Translations under genes and position numbers: made by a program
Notes under the pieces: model-generated
What the model was told of the DNA's origin: nothing
The model's input: the letters and a program-made list of their open reading frames with translations, nothing else
The model's database searches: none
In this document: piece by piece, positions 31,792-40,143 of the stretch
Position numbering within the stretch: the stretch's first letter is position 1
Layout: every line of letters begins with the position of its first letter
Assembly (NCBI GenBank): GCA_025961275.1
Contig: JAOQNJ010000001.1
Span: 269,353 to 333,352 of the forward strand
DNA length: 64,000 bases
DNA from: Providencia alcalifaciens
Lineage (GTDB): Bacteria; Pseudomonadota; Gammaproteobacteria; Enterobacterales; Enterobacteriaceae
Direction: 5' to 3'

Positions 31792-31882
31792 CGGCTAGGG
31801 AAAATTGCATTATTGCTGTTCCGCTAGGTGTATATTTCAACTCCAAATTCCCGATCCTGCCTGTGAAGTTGCATTGATTCAT
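31739..31882 (-). pseudogene. Phage single-stranded DNA-binding protein, N-terminal fragment
   Basis: Reading from ATG 31882, MNQCNFTGRIGNLELKYTPS and about 28 further residues match the start of phage SSB proteins (OB-fold strand 1 and following). The homology stops near QTTWIRC at about 31735, where the sequence becomes the integrase 3' part in a different frame. The frame itself ends at 31721. This is a deletion junction joining two prophage genes. Confidence 0.65.
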
Positions 31883-32201
31883 GTCTTGCATTATTTCTTT
31901 CCTTAGCATGTAGCTTTGCGTGTTCTGACGCGGTCAGTATCAACAAGTTATCTGGATGATTATTTAGCTTATTCCCATCAATATGATGAACATGCTCTCC
32001 ATTTTTCATCTTTCTTCCATATTTGTATTCACAGATAACTACATGAAGATGCTTATTTCGATTTATTCCATTTGCGGGGCTATTGGTGAACATCAAATAC
32101 CCACCTTTAGATATGGTTAGCCCTCCGCCCCAATTATGGTTTTTATCTCCAATTCGCTCTCTAAGCTTTTCCTTGGCTGATTCAGGTAATTTTCTTCCCA
32201 T
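31824..32201 (-). CDS. HNH endonuclease, homing type
   Basis: About 125 residues from the likely start ATG 32201 (MGRKLPESAKEKLRER). An ATG at 32234 would add 11 residues. The HNH motif is clear: GEHVHHIDGNKLNNHPDNLLILTASEHAKLH, with the His-Asn-His set for metal and nuclease activity. The N-terminal GGYLMFTNSPANG region resembles phage-borne HNH homing nucleases. The C-terminal 20 residues overlap the ssb start in another frame and may not be native. It is probably a selfish insertion within the prophage. Confidence 0.75.
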   Translation of the reverse strand: MGRKLPESAKEKLRERIGDKNHNWGGGLTISKGGYLMFTNSPANGINRNKHLHVVICEYKYGRKMKNGEHVHHIDGNKLNNHPDNLLILTASEHAKLHAKERNNARHESMQLHRQDREFGVEIYT

Positions 32202-32237
32202 ATTAAACGATATTGTGATCGCAAATACCCGCAAAAG

Positions 32238-32480
32238 ATGGCTCGTGAATTAAGATTCGGACAAGATGTTAGCATTCAGCAATGTACCCGACGTATTGAG
32301 TGGGCGCTTGAAATATTGGAGGAAGAGCTATATTACGCAATAAAAAGAGCAGAACTGGAACATTAGCAAGCAAACGATGCAAGATTGGCTATTTTCGCAG
32401 AAGAAAGACTGGAAATTGCGAAATTTACATGTAATATTTGTGATAAGCTCACGGCATTAAAACACAGAGCGGTTAACTAG
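32238..32480 (+). pseudogene. Small phage gene split by an amber codon
   Basis: From ATG 32238 a frame of 42 codons (MARELRFGQDVSIQQC...) reaches TAG at 32364-32366 and continues in frame for 37 more codons (QANDARLAIFAEERLEIAKF...) to TAG at 32478. Both halves are helical and charged, as expected for one 80-residue protein. The frame is also open upstream of the ATG, so the original start may have been lost. No ribosome site is evident. Function unknown. Confidence 0.4.
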
Positions 32481-32490
32481 TTCGAAATAG

Positions 32491-32517
32491 AGCCTCACTT
32501 CGGTGGGGCTTTTTATT
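32491..32517 (+). terminator. Terminator after the split phage gene
   Basis: AGCCTCAC pairs with GTGGGGCT (one T-G pair) around TTCG, followed by TTTTATTT. Typical tetraloop terminator. Confidence 0.85.
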
Positions 32518-32702
32518 TAACTGAAGTTGGCAAAGTGTATCGCTTGTAAGTCCAATGCTGGTGCATGAGTAGCGCTCCATGCCGTTAGCCCACGAAACGG
32601 GCATTAATCCCAACCATCCGGAATTTCCGGATAGTTCACATGCTAAATTTGAAATATTTAAGTTAAAGTAAATTTAAATGTAACGTTTTAGGTCGACGTA
32701 GA

Positions 32703-33023
32703 ATGCAAAAGAATTATAAAGATACAGTGATGTGGCTTTTATTTTTTATTGGTGCAATGGTCTTCGTATATTTATCAGTAAGTAACATTTTCTTTAACGA
32801 TGGAAAAGACCATTGGTTAGTGGGTAAATATTTTTCAATTATCCTTGTTCAGGTAGGTATTACTATTTGTTATGGAATCTACTCATTATCATGTGTGACT
32901 TTCTCGTTTGAGAGCCGCGAAAAGGTGGGGCATGAGCGCTCCCCTTATTATGCACATACTATGATGGCTAAAATCCAAGGATTTATGCTGGTAGCTCTTC
33001 TTATTCTGATGTTCGTTTTATAA
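32703..33023 (+). CDS. Small membrane protein of prophage remnant, function unknown
   Basis: A 106-residue protein I do not recognise. It has three hydrophobic segments (about residues 8-30, 43-66 and 90-106), predicting an inner-membrane protein. The loop ESREKVGHERSPYY lies between segments 2 and 3. ATG 32703 has only a weak ribosome site (GTCGACGTAGA upstream). It is followed at once by its own terminator, so it is a single-gene unit inside the prophage remnant. Such isolated membrane genes are often lysogenic-conversion genes, but nothing in the sequence proves that. Confidence 0.6.
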   Translation: MQKNYKDTVMWLLFFIGAMVFVYLSVSNIFFNDGKDHWLVGKYFSIILVQVGITICYGIYSLSCVTFSFESREKVGHERSPYYAHTMMAKIQGFMLVALLILMFVL

Positions 33024-33035
33024 ATTCTATTTCAG

Positions 33036-33059
33036 AGGTCGCCTAGTGCGGCCTTTTTT
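33036..33059 (+). terminator. Terminator after the small membrane protein gene
   Basis: GGTCGC pairs with GCGGCC around CTAGT, followed by six T. The loop and stem resemble the terminators at 33874 and 34253. Confidence 0.75.
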
Positions 33060-33129
33060 CGTATACGCCGCCACAAAATTCTAATCACACACACTTAATT
33101 GACGCATAACGGAAGATCAAGTAATCGGA

Positions 33130-33537
33130 TTGCTGACATACAAAGAACCTACTGATTGGGAAAAGAGATTTCAAACACCCTACTACCAGGCGTTATCGAA
33201 AATGTCTAACACACCATATTTCGGGCATGTTGGCGGCTGCCCATTCCTATTTGCAGGCATCACGGCTAAATGGGTTTATGGCGTTGCATTGCCTGATTAT
33301 GTCTATGAGTCGGTCAAAGAAAATAAAGGCGACAGAGAAAAAATTCATCAATATCTAAAAGGTGATGCTTTACATGCAGTAGAGCGGCAAATGGTAGCAG
33401 TAACAAATATTGCTAATAGCTCTGTTGACTACAAAGACTTCGATGCTCGTTGTATGGCTGCTTTTGATTTTAAAGGGCAAATGCAACTTCTTTATCCTTC
33501 AGCGCATGGAGAGCAACATGCAGCAAGACTACAGTGA
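33130..33537 (+). CDS. Hypothetical prophage protein
   Basis: A 135-residue frame starting at TTG 33130. An internal ATG (MSNTPYFGHVGG, at 33202) is an alternative start. No family is recognised. It is moderately hydrophobic near GGCPFLFAGITAKWVYGVALP, and the rest is soluble in character. The last 20 bases overlap the next gene, whose ribosome site GGAG is inside this ORF, so the two are probably translated together. Ribosome site support for the TTG is poor. Confidence 0.5.
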   Translation: MLTYKEPTDWEKRFQTPYYQALSKMSNTPYFGHVGGCPFLFAGITAKWVYGVALPDYVYESVKENKGDREKIHQYLKGDALHAVERQMVAVTNIANSSVDYKDFDARCMAAFDFKGQMQLLYPSAHGEQHAARLQ

Positions 33538-33874
33538 GCGGGTAGAAACATTTTCGCTAGTTGTTAGTGAGTTATTTTTGATTAGACAGGTCGCCATGCA
33601 TAAGCGGCCTGTTTTTCGTTCATCACTAGGGGATATTAAGTTTAGCGTAGAGTCGCTGGCTAACTTCTTAAAATCATACTATCGAGAAGATTATAAAAGC
33701 GACCTCGAATTAAGTATGCTGTTCTTCAATATGCTGAAAAGAGAATATCTACCAGACCCGACAGTACTAGTCTCTTGGTGCATGAATGAAGAGCTAACCA
33801 ATGAGGCAATACATAAAATATCGGGCTTGCTTGAAGACTTCGCGGAAATGGAGTTCTCAAATCAAATTGAATAG
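33518..33874 (+). CDS. Hypothetical prophage protein
   Basis: A 118-residue soluble, largely helical protein from ATG 33518 (MQQDYSERVETFSLVV), with GGAG six bases upstream. The frame is open further upstream, but that part is antisense-like text from overlapping the previous gene. It has a regular pattern of acidic and hydrophobic residues (SWCMNEELTNEAIHKISGLL). No family recognised. A terminator begins at its stop codon. Confidence 0.55.
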   Translation: MQQDYSERVETFSLVVSELFLIRQVAMHKRPVFRSSLGDIKFSVESLANFLKSYYREDYKSDLELSMLFFNMLKREYLPDPTVLVSWCMNEELTNEAIHKISGLLEDFAEMEFSNQIE

Positions 33875-33894
33875 GTCGCTCAGCGGCCTTTTTT
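33874..33894 (+). terminator. Terminator after 33518-33874
   Basis: GGTCGC pairs with GCGGCC (one wobble) around TCA, followed by six T. Same stem as the terminator at 33036. Confidence 0.75.
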
Positions 33895-33975
33895 ATGCGA
33901 AAGTATAATTACTGGCTAGAGTCGCTCTCGAAAGGTGGCATCGTCGCCATCTGCCAGTATTACAATGACGCATAA
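33895..33975 (+). CDS. Possible 26-residue ORF with an inverted repeat
   Basis: ATG 33895 opens a short frame (MRKYNYWLESLSKGGIVAIC, then QYYNDA) ending at TAA 33975. The terminator T-run precedes it and there is no clear ribosome site, so translation is doubtful. TACTGGC near the start and GCCAGTA near the end form an inverted repeat. It could be a recombination or regulatory site rather than a gene. Confidence 0.25.
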   Translation: MRKYNYWLESLSKGGIVAICQYYNDA

Positions 33976-33990
33976 CTGGGCGGGGGCATC

Positions 33991-34233
33991 ATGGAGAGAG
34001 ATCAAAATAATGATATTAGATTTATTCCTTGGACAGGAACAGAATTAGAGCTTGTTTTAATCATGACGGTTGAAAGCATGAAGGTTACCATTGATTATGC
34101 AGAAAGCCGAAATATTACGGTCAGGTGTGGGCCATTTATTCGCTCATACAGGGAAATACTTTCAATAGCTCACGAATATGGCAAAAGAGAGATTCCTAAG
34201 ACGATGCGCGACATACCGCTAGATATTAAGTAA
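33991..34233 (+). CDS. Hypothetical prophage protein
   Basis: An 80-residue soluble protein with a strong ribosome site (GGGCGGGGGC) before ATG 33991. It contains MTVESMKVTIDYAESRNITVRC and REILSIAHEYGKREIPKTMR, suggesting an alpha/beta fold. No family recognised. It is followed by its own terminator at 34253. Confidence 0.6.
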   Translation: MERDQNNDIRFIPWTGTELELVLIMTVESMKVTIDYAESRNITVRCGPFIRSYREILSIAHEYGKREIPKTMRDIPLDIK

Positions 34234-34252
34234 ATAACAAAAATTCGCAATG

Positions 34253-34274
34253 ACCCGCCTAGTGCGGGTTTTTT
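34253..34274 (+). terminator. Terminator after 33991-34233
   Basis: ACCCGC pairs with GCGGGT around CTAGT, followed by six T. It shares the CTAGT loop with the terminator at 33036. Confidence 0.8.
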
Positions 34275-34286
34275 ATTGGGTGGAAT

Positions 34287-34475
34287 ATGAAAACAGGAAC
34301 ATTGGAATTACAGATTTCAGTGAAATTTAAGTGGTGGGTCAATCCATACATATCCACCCTGAAATTATTTTGCCTAACGCTTGGTATTGAACCTAACTAT
34401 GACAAGGTAGGAGAATTCATCGGTAAGCAAGGCTTAATTATGGGTGATAGAATCAAGTTAAAAGAAAAGATATAA
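34287..34475 (+). CDS. Small phage protein (MKTGTLEL type)
   Basis: A 62-residue protein from ATG 34287, with GGGTGG upstream. It begins MKTGTLELQISVKFKWWVNP and has a hydrophobic centre (YISTLKLFCLTLGI), possibly one membrane-associated helix. Similar short proteins near the lysis or tail regions of lambdoid phages are familiar to me, but no function is established. Confidence 0.55.
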   Translation: MKTGTLELQISVKFKWWVNPYISTLKLFCLTLGIEPNYDKVGEFIGKQGLIMGDRIKLKEKI

Positions 34476-34482
34476 CAGTAAC

Positions 34483-34509
34483 AAAAAAGCCGCCTGTGTA
34501 GGTGGCGGC
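34483..34509 (-). terminator. Minus-strand terminator inside a plus-strand gene region
   Basis: GCCGCC (34489-34494) and GGCGGC (34504-34509) form a stem with six A on the left side. That makes a T-run only for a transcript on the minus strand. All supported genes around it are on the plus strand, so its presence is unexplained. Confidence 0.55.
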
Positions 34510-34655
34510 AAGGGTAGTAATGAAAAATACATTTTATGAGGTAGCGTATGAGGCAGCGAATGTTATTCGCTGATATATTAACCATACTAATTAAAAAGGT
34601 ATTAATCAAGCAGCTAATTGTTTCTAAATGGTAAAACTCCAAATGCAGGTAAATT

Positions 34656-34859
34656 ATGACTGAACTAGAATCACACCAAAAAATCCGCTTAGGTTTACTT
34701 AAGCTAACAGGCAATAACACCGCGGCAACTGCAAAGGCTATCAAGCTCATCAATGACGACCAGCTTGAATATGAGCTATTTGTGCAACTGTGGAATAGCA
34801 ACAACGGCAACTTTGATAACGGCAGCGTAGACACGCTAACTAAGGTTGATTCCGTCTAG
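34656..34859 (+). CDS. Hypothetical prophage protein, possibly truncated
   Basis: A 67-residue soluble protein from ATG 34656 (MTELESHQKIRLGLLKLTGN) with helical, Asn-rich text. The weak ribosome site is GCAGGT. Its 3' end abuts the frame of the tail-fibre fragment, which opens at 34850, so its last residues may be a junction artefact. Function unknown. Confidence 0.45.
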   Translation: MTELESHQKIRLGLLKLTGNNTAATAKAIKLINDDQLEYELFVQLWNSNNGNFDNGSVDTLTKVDSV

Positions 34860-35860
34860 TCGGCTGCGATAGAGACGGTAACCCTTTTGTAAAGTTAAAG
34901 GGGTCGTCTTTACATAGTGTTGATGTACAAGGGAATGTAGTAGACTCATCAGTTGCTTTGTCAGTCATCGGAAGAGATCAAGAAAATAAACCCAAATATG
35001 TAGTTAGGTTACCTGCGCGTGAAGGGGTGGCTATGTTGCTTGGCGATTATGGTATCGGCGTCTTGAATGCAATGTCCGATTTGAATGTAAAATACAATGG
35101 TTTTTTTAACTCTGCACAATTTTCCAATACAACACCAACAGATGCATACTTCGGATTTTGCACTTACAACACATCAAAAACACATGGTTTTTTACTCGGA
35201 GCACGCAGAAAAGAAATTGTAGCAAAAGTGGTAGAAAATAACGTTATATCAGAATATCCACTTTACCACACCGGCAACACAACAAAAGACTCCAACGGCA
35301 ACTTAAAAGCAGCATCTCCGATTGTAAGAGTTTTTGCTGACCATATCGAGCTAAATGAAGAGTCCGAGGGTGTCGAACTCAAAAAGCTGCACACAGGTAT
35401 CTATCAGCTCAAAAACGTTCTCGGCATGCATTCGGATGCAAGTTGGGGCGGCATTAACGGCGGTATCACAATTCCGTCTGGCATTAATCAGTTACCGCTC
35501 GTCTATGCCGATTATGATGTACTGGTTGCGGGTGAGCGGCATCCATTCAACGGCGAATTAGTGACGCAAAACGAACACGGTGACATTGTTATCTATACAT
35601 CATATCGCAAGCACTTCGATTTACCGCAAAACGTTCAATACGCTCATTTAAAAACGTACCCAGAATTTACTAAGGTAGTGAATGATGAGCAAGTCGAGCT
35701 AGAAAACGGCGAACCTGTAGATATCCCGTGCGGTCATTGGATTGACGTACGTGTAAACATGCCAAGTAGCTCTATTTACAATCAAAAGCAAGCTGAAGCT
35801 GAAGCACATGCTAAAGAAGAGGCTAAGCGAGTGGCGGAAGAAAACTTGCTTGAAGATTAG
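34850..35860 (+). pseudogene. Phage tail fibre protein, 5'-truncated
   Basis: An open frame with no good start. Protein-like text begins before the first possible codon (TTG 34958), from about GCDRDGNPFVKLKG at 34862, and continues to 35860. The C-terminal part has the conserved phage tail-fibre end: YHTGNTTKDSNGNLKAASP, GVELKKLHTGIYQLKNVLG, SDASWGGINGGI, then EPVDIPCGHWIDVRVNMPSSSIYNQ and a charged coiled tail. The N-terminal baseplate-attachment domain is missing. It is probably left from a large deletion and is not expected to work alone. Confidence 0.75.
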
Positions 35861-36186
35861 CATTGTTAGCCCCTTCTTCGGCACATCTGAAATTAAATTC
35901 AACGATATTCGTTTTCGATACTAAAATTTATCAAAGATAAATATTCGGGCATGATTATGTTTACGTAAAGGCTAGATATCCTTCTCTACTTGAGTTTCTC
36001 TACATTCTTCCTCTTCCTTTGAGAGAAAAAACATCATTACATTACGCTATTTTTTGTACCTCAAAATCCTTTATTTTTCTATTAATTAAATTGATTTATT
36101 TCAATAAAATGATAATTAACAACATAAATGTGTTGAATTATGCTAAGTTAATACTAGTAGGTATTTGAGACATAAAGGGAGAGTTA
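35861..36186. other. AT-rich intergenic region at the prophage right side
   Basis: No gene is supported. No duplicate of either tRNA 3' end was found here, so the right attachment site was not identified. Confidence 0.5.
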
Positions 36187-36450
36187 ATGAATTCGTTTAT
36201 TAAAAAAATGATATTTAGAAACTTCACAGTAAAGAAAGATATAAAAAATCTGGACTTCGAAGAGAAGGCTTTGTTAATTTATTTATTGCATTCAAAGTAT
36301 AAGAAAATAAAAATACGATTCTATCGGGATGCATCGAAAAGGTTGATTAATAAAGGAATACTTAAGGTTGTTGATTCAAAAATGAAGCCTGGAAATAAAT
36401 TAGTCAAGGTCTCCGATAAATATTACTCAGCATTGAAAAATAATTTATAA
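36187..36450 (+). CDS. Hypothetical protein, possible winged-helix type
   Basis: An 87-residue, very basic and AT-rich gene with a strong ribosome site (AAAGGGAGAG). The segment FEEKALLIYLLHSKYKK, then RDASKRLINKGILKVVDSKM and KLVKVSDKYYSALK, suggests a small helical domain like a winged helix, as in some superinfection-exclusion proteins. That reading is weak. Its composition differs from neighbouring core genes, consistent with transfer. Confidence 0.55.
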   Translation: MNSFIKKMIFRNFTVKKDIKNLDFEEKALLIYLLHSKYKKIKIRFYRDASKRLINKGILKVVDSKMKPGNKLVKVSDKYYSALKNNL

Positions 36451-36912
36451 CTTGGTTCATCGTTGGGGAGAGTCGTTAGTATATTTATCCTATCACAAAT
36501 CAACTGCTTTTTTCTTGCGTTATTGAGAACACAATATTTGAGGTGGTGAGATATTCTGAAAAAAGATGATAATCTATATTGCTACATGACCTGTATTATT
36601 AGTATACGTAGTGAGCTATTTTTATGATGTGGTTCATTGAATATACTATTCAAAATATAAGTATCTTAGATTATTCAAGCATACAGCGCAGAGATAGTAT
36701 CTGTCATGTATCTAAATTGACCTTAAGTATATCTACTCACCATAAAAATATCATGGTAAATAGTATTTCATTGACGATGAAGTCTAGAAATTATCAAGGG
36801 TGAATAGTTATTAAAATTATCTATTTTTACTCTGTGGCTCCCATGATTTATCTATTGTATAGTAAAATTGTTCAGATTATTTTCACATCAAGATTAAATC
36901 AAGGAGCTAAGA
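36451..36912. other. Intergenic region, no gene seen
   Basis: About 460 AT-rich bases before yccJ with no supported ORF or RNA. It probably contains the boundary between prophage remnant and core chromosome. Confidence 0.5.
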
Positions 36913-37128
36913 ATGAGTGATTCTCTAAGTATTGATGCATGGGCTAAAACAAGAGAAACTTCTATTGAAATCGCTGAGGCTATTTTTGAATTAGCGAATA
37001 ATGACGAAGCGTTAGCTGAAAAAATTTGGGAAGAAGGTTCTGATGAAGTGCTCCCATTAGCGTTTGCAAAAACGAAAGCAGACCGGTTGTATTGGGGTGA
37101 AGAAACCATTGAAAGACAAAATGTATAG
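36913..37128 (+). CDS. yccJ: YccJ family protein
   Basis: A 71-residue protein matching E. coli Ycc[39 protein letters not shown], and the end [13 protein letters not shown]. The ribosome site AAGGAG is strong. In E. coli yccJ is co-transcribed with wrbA and belongs to the stationary-phase and stress set. Here no wrbA is adjacent. Molecular function is not established. Confidence 0.88.
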   Translation: MSDSLSIDAWAKTRETSIEIAEAIFELANNDEALAEKIWEEGSDEVLPLAFAKTKADRLYWGEETIERQNV

Positions 37129-37497
37129 ATAATGTTTACTGCCCCGTGTTGATATAATGCGGGGTAATTCCACCTATATCTCTCCTCAAGTGTCATATCA
37201 GTTATACCGTCAACGACAGCTGGACAGCAGTAAGCAAAAACTAGAGAGTCGAATTACAATATTTAGTTACGATGTTAGCTATACTGTCGTGAGCTCTCGC
37301 CCGAAGAGAGTGGTGTAAAGTGCCGAAAAGCTTTTCATCTTATCTATATCTATTATTAATTTAATTCTAAATGCATTCAGGTGAAAAATGATATGCAAAC
37401 AGGTGATTAAGGCGACGGAAGACTCATTGGAGAGGCCGGATAACAAAACACCGAGACTAGCTCGGTGTTAATAGGATAAATGGCCTATGATGATTAA
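37129..37497. other. Intergenic region between yccJ and gltP
   Basis: About 370 bases between convergent genes. It holds the gltP terminator at its right end. CCCCGTGTTG...GCGGGG just after yccJ may form a weak terminator. No ORF supported. Confidence 0.5.
37447..37469 (-). terminator. Rho-independent terminator of gltP
   Basis: AACACCGAG pairs with CTCGGTGTT around a 5-base loop. On the minus strand it continues as TTTTGTTAT. It lies about 30 bases after the gltP stop. Confidence 0.82.
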
Positions 37498-38805
37498 TTA
37501 AAAAGTTTTCTCATATTCTAGTGCTTTTTTCTCATCATAATTATGTTCCCATTTAGCCACGACGAGTGCAGCAAGGGCATTACCAACAACGTTTAATGCG
37601 GTACGTGCCATATCCAGTATACGGTCAACCCCCGCGATAAAGGCTAGCCCTTCGAGTGGAATGCCTACACTACCCAAAGTGGCAAGTAGAACAACAAAAG
37701 ATACTCCAGGAACGCCGGCAATACCTTTCGAAGTGATCATTAAGGTAAATACAAGGATCAGCTCTTGGCCAATAGAAAGTTCAATACCATACAGTTGGGC
37801 AATAAAGATTGCGGCAATGCTTTGATAAAGAGTGGAGCCATCTAAGTTAAATGAGTAACCAATAGGTATCACAAAGCTAGTGACTGATTTAGGGGCACCG
37901 TATTTTTCCATTTTATCCATGATACGGGGTAGTACAGTTTCCGAACTAGCTGTTGAATAGGCAAGCAGCAGCTCGTCCTTTAATATTCTCATCAGCATGA
38001 AAATATTGATTTTACAGTAACGAGCGACAAGTCCTAACACGACAATTGCAAAGAATAGAATAGCGCAGTGAACCAAAATAACGAGCTTTAACAATGGCAC
38101 AAGCGAAGCAAAACCAAAGTTAGCTACGGTTACGGAAATCAGTGCAAATACCCCTACAGGTGCATACAGCATAATCATATTCGTAACACGGAACATTGTT
38201 TCAGAGAAAGTCTGCATAACGTCCAGCAAAGGTTGTTTTTTCTCTTTTGGTAATGAAGAAAGCCCTAAGCCAAATAATACGGCAAAAAAGATCACGGGTA
38301 GCATATCGCCACTTGCCATAGATGCGAAGATATTGCTGGGTACCATGGTTAGGATAGTATTGATAATACCAGAAGGGTGACTTTCAACTTCTTGTGTCGT
38401 TTTTTCATATTGTGAAATATCGACCTGTGTTAGCTGTGACATATCGATGCCAACACCAGGCTGGAAAATATTGGCGAAACTAATACCCACGACAATAGCA
38501 ATTGTGGTAATTATTTCGAAGTAGAGAATAGTTTTAAATCCTAATGCACCCAGCTGTTTTGTATTGCCGACACCTGCGATCCCAACGACCAGTGTTGAAA
38601 TAACAATAGGCACAACAATCATTTTAATTAATTGAATAAATATTTTACCTGCAGGCGATAATATATTTGATATTAACCAATCTTTATATTCTACACTTTC
38701 ATGCAATAGCGCGCCTACAATAACCCCTAAAATAAGTGCAACCAGTATTTGCCATCCTAGGCCAAATTTAAAAGGTTTCTTCGTCGAAATGTGGTTTGAA
38801 GTCAT
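37498..38805 (-). CDS. gltP: Glutamate/aspartate-proton symporter GltP
   Basis: A dicarboxylate/amino acid:cation symporter of 435 residues in the inner membrane. It shares long blocks with E. coli GltP: LSPAGKIFIQLIKMIVVPIV, STLVVGIAGVG and TSKGIAGVPGVSFVVLLATL. The substrate-binding serine-rich motif reads AYSTASSETVLPR, and the re-entrant region contains SFNLDGSTLYQS. It stands alone between AT-rich gaps. Confidence 0.94.
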   Translation of the reverse strand: MTSNHISTKKPFKFGLGWQILVALILGVIVGALLHESVEYKDWLISNILSPAGKIFIQLIKMIVVPIVISTLVVGIAGVGNTKQLGALGFKTILYFEIITTIAIVVGISFANIFQPGVGIDMSQLTQVDISQYEKTTQEVESHPSGIINTILTMVPSNIFASMASGDMLPVIFFAVLFGLGLSSLPKEKKQPLLDVMQTFSETMFRVTNMIMLYAPVGVFALISVTVANFGFASLVPLLKLVILVHCAILFFAIVVLGLVARYCKINIFMLMRILKDELLLAYSTASSETVLPRIMDKMEKYGAPKSVTSFVIPIGYSFNLDGSTLYQSIAAIFIAQLYGIELSIGQELILVFTLMITSKGIAGVPGVSFVVLLATLGSVGIPLEGLAFIAGVDRILDMARTALNVVGNALAALVVAKWEHNYDEKKALEYEKTF

Positions 38806-39474
38806 AATGGAATCTCAATTATATTAATAATTTTTATGTTTGTATTTTTTCTATGATAAATTTTATAGCGAATATTCGCTAAAACTACAACCTTTAGATC
38901 GAGGAAATTGAACCAATTTTACAAGTTAATGATCTGCGCAAGGTTAATTTGTTATTATTTTGTATGCTTTTGTAACAAAATAATACGATAATGAACTTTT
39001 CACGCTTAAGAGATTTAATTCCTTAACTTGCTAGGGTAATGAACAATATTGATTAATTGTTTTAATTGTGTTGGTTAATTGTTAATTGCAGGGTGTAAAA
39101 TAAACAAAACAAGAAAGGTAAATTTTGTCTATATAAAATTATTTATTTTACCCAAAAAATGTAATAACTCATTATAAAGGTAATATTTAGCGATATATTT
39201 CGCTAAATAATAAAAGACAAATAAGAGGGTTAATTGGTTTTCACTAAATGGGAAAGGTTTTATAGTTTTATTTGCTAATGTTATTTTTTTATATTGGCGA
39301 GCGGAATTGTATATTAGAATTAATATAGTGATTAGTGTGAGAACTATTTAAAATATATCTCTTTAGAGGTTGAGATGCTTTACTATTGGTTACACTCAAG
39401 TACACGCTTTAACGTGAAATGGTAGAATTTACCGTCGAGCTGTAATGTGAATTATTTAGATGAAAAAAATAATA
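38806..39474. other. Long AT-rich gap between gltP and the GntR-type regulator
   Basis: About 670 bases, very AT-rich, upstream of gltP and downstream of the regulator gene. It must contain the gltP promoter. I see no supported ORF, RNA or strong repeat in it. Confidence 0.5.
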
Positions 39475-40143
39475 TCAGACAGAATAGCCGGGTTGGCTGC
39501 GTTTATAGGCTGCAAGTAAGGTTCGTTCGGATAAGTCTAAATAGCGGCTTAACGCTTCTGCGGCCTCTTGATTTAAGCCACCTTCCAATAAGTCTAAAAT
39601 CGATTTGTTTTTTTTAATATAGGGAGCATAGAGGATTTTAGGGTCATTAAGATGCCCGAATGCTAATCGTAATTCGGCTGCAACATTACGGTATAGCTTA
39701 ATGAGACGTTCGCTATCTGACAGTTCGACAATCGCAGTATGAAACTTCATGTTTGCTGTACCAACACCTACCCAATTTTCGATTTTCTCTTGTTCACGTG
39801 CGTCACAAACAGCCTGCTTCATTTTCTGCACAGCAGGGTGCATCGCATAAGCATTTCTCAACGAATCACATTCAAGTAATCGACGTACTTGGAAAATATC
39901 GATAATGGCCGCCATATCGGGTACTGAAACAAACACGCCCTTATTCGGTGCATAGGTGAGTAACCCTTCTTGCGTCAGTACGCGAAATACTTCACGTAAT
40001 GTGTTGCGCGAAATTTCAAGCTCATCACTTAAGGCTGTTTCTGACAGGCGCTGCCCTGGGCTAAGTTCCCCAATGGTGATCTTGTGGCGGATTGTCTCTG
40101 CAATCGTTACAGCTAAGGTTTGTGTAACAGGCTGTTTTATCAT
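39475..40143 (-). CDS. GntR family (FCD type) transcriptional regulator
   Basis: A 222-residue regulator. The N-terminal winged helix contains RLSETALSDELEISRNTLRE (about residues 40-60), and the C-terminal all-helical FCD ligand domain has the expected Asp and His metal residues (DIFQVRRLLECD, NMKFHTAIVEL). ATG 40143 (MIKQPVTQ) is chosen over an ATG at 40185 because text before it is not GntR-like. It is divergent from the transporter-pxpA cluster, so it probably controls 5-oxoproline use with a small-molecule effector. Confidence 0.85.
   Translation of the reverse strand: MIKQPVTQTLAVTIAETIRHKITIGELSPGQRLSETALSDELEISRNTLREVFRVLTQEGLLTYAPNKGVFVSVPDMAAIIDIFQVRRLLECDSLRNAYAMHPAVQKMKQAVCDAREQEKIENWVGVGTANMKFHTAIVELSDSERLIKLYRNVAAELRLAFGHLNDPKILYAPYIKKNKSILDLLEGGLNQEAAEALSRYLDLSERTLLAAYKRSQPGYSV

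Noticed and set aside
34397..34834. 145-residue minus-strand frame in the prophage remnant
   Set aside because: It is the complement of two plus-strand genes, has Ser/Leu/Cys-rich shadow composition and runs through a minus-strand terminator.
35861..37200. Search for a right prophage attachment site matching the tRNA-Ser or tRNA-Thr 3' end
   Set aside because: No repeat of either tRNA end was seen, so no attachment pair is claimed.
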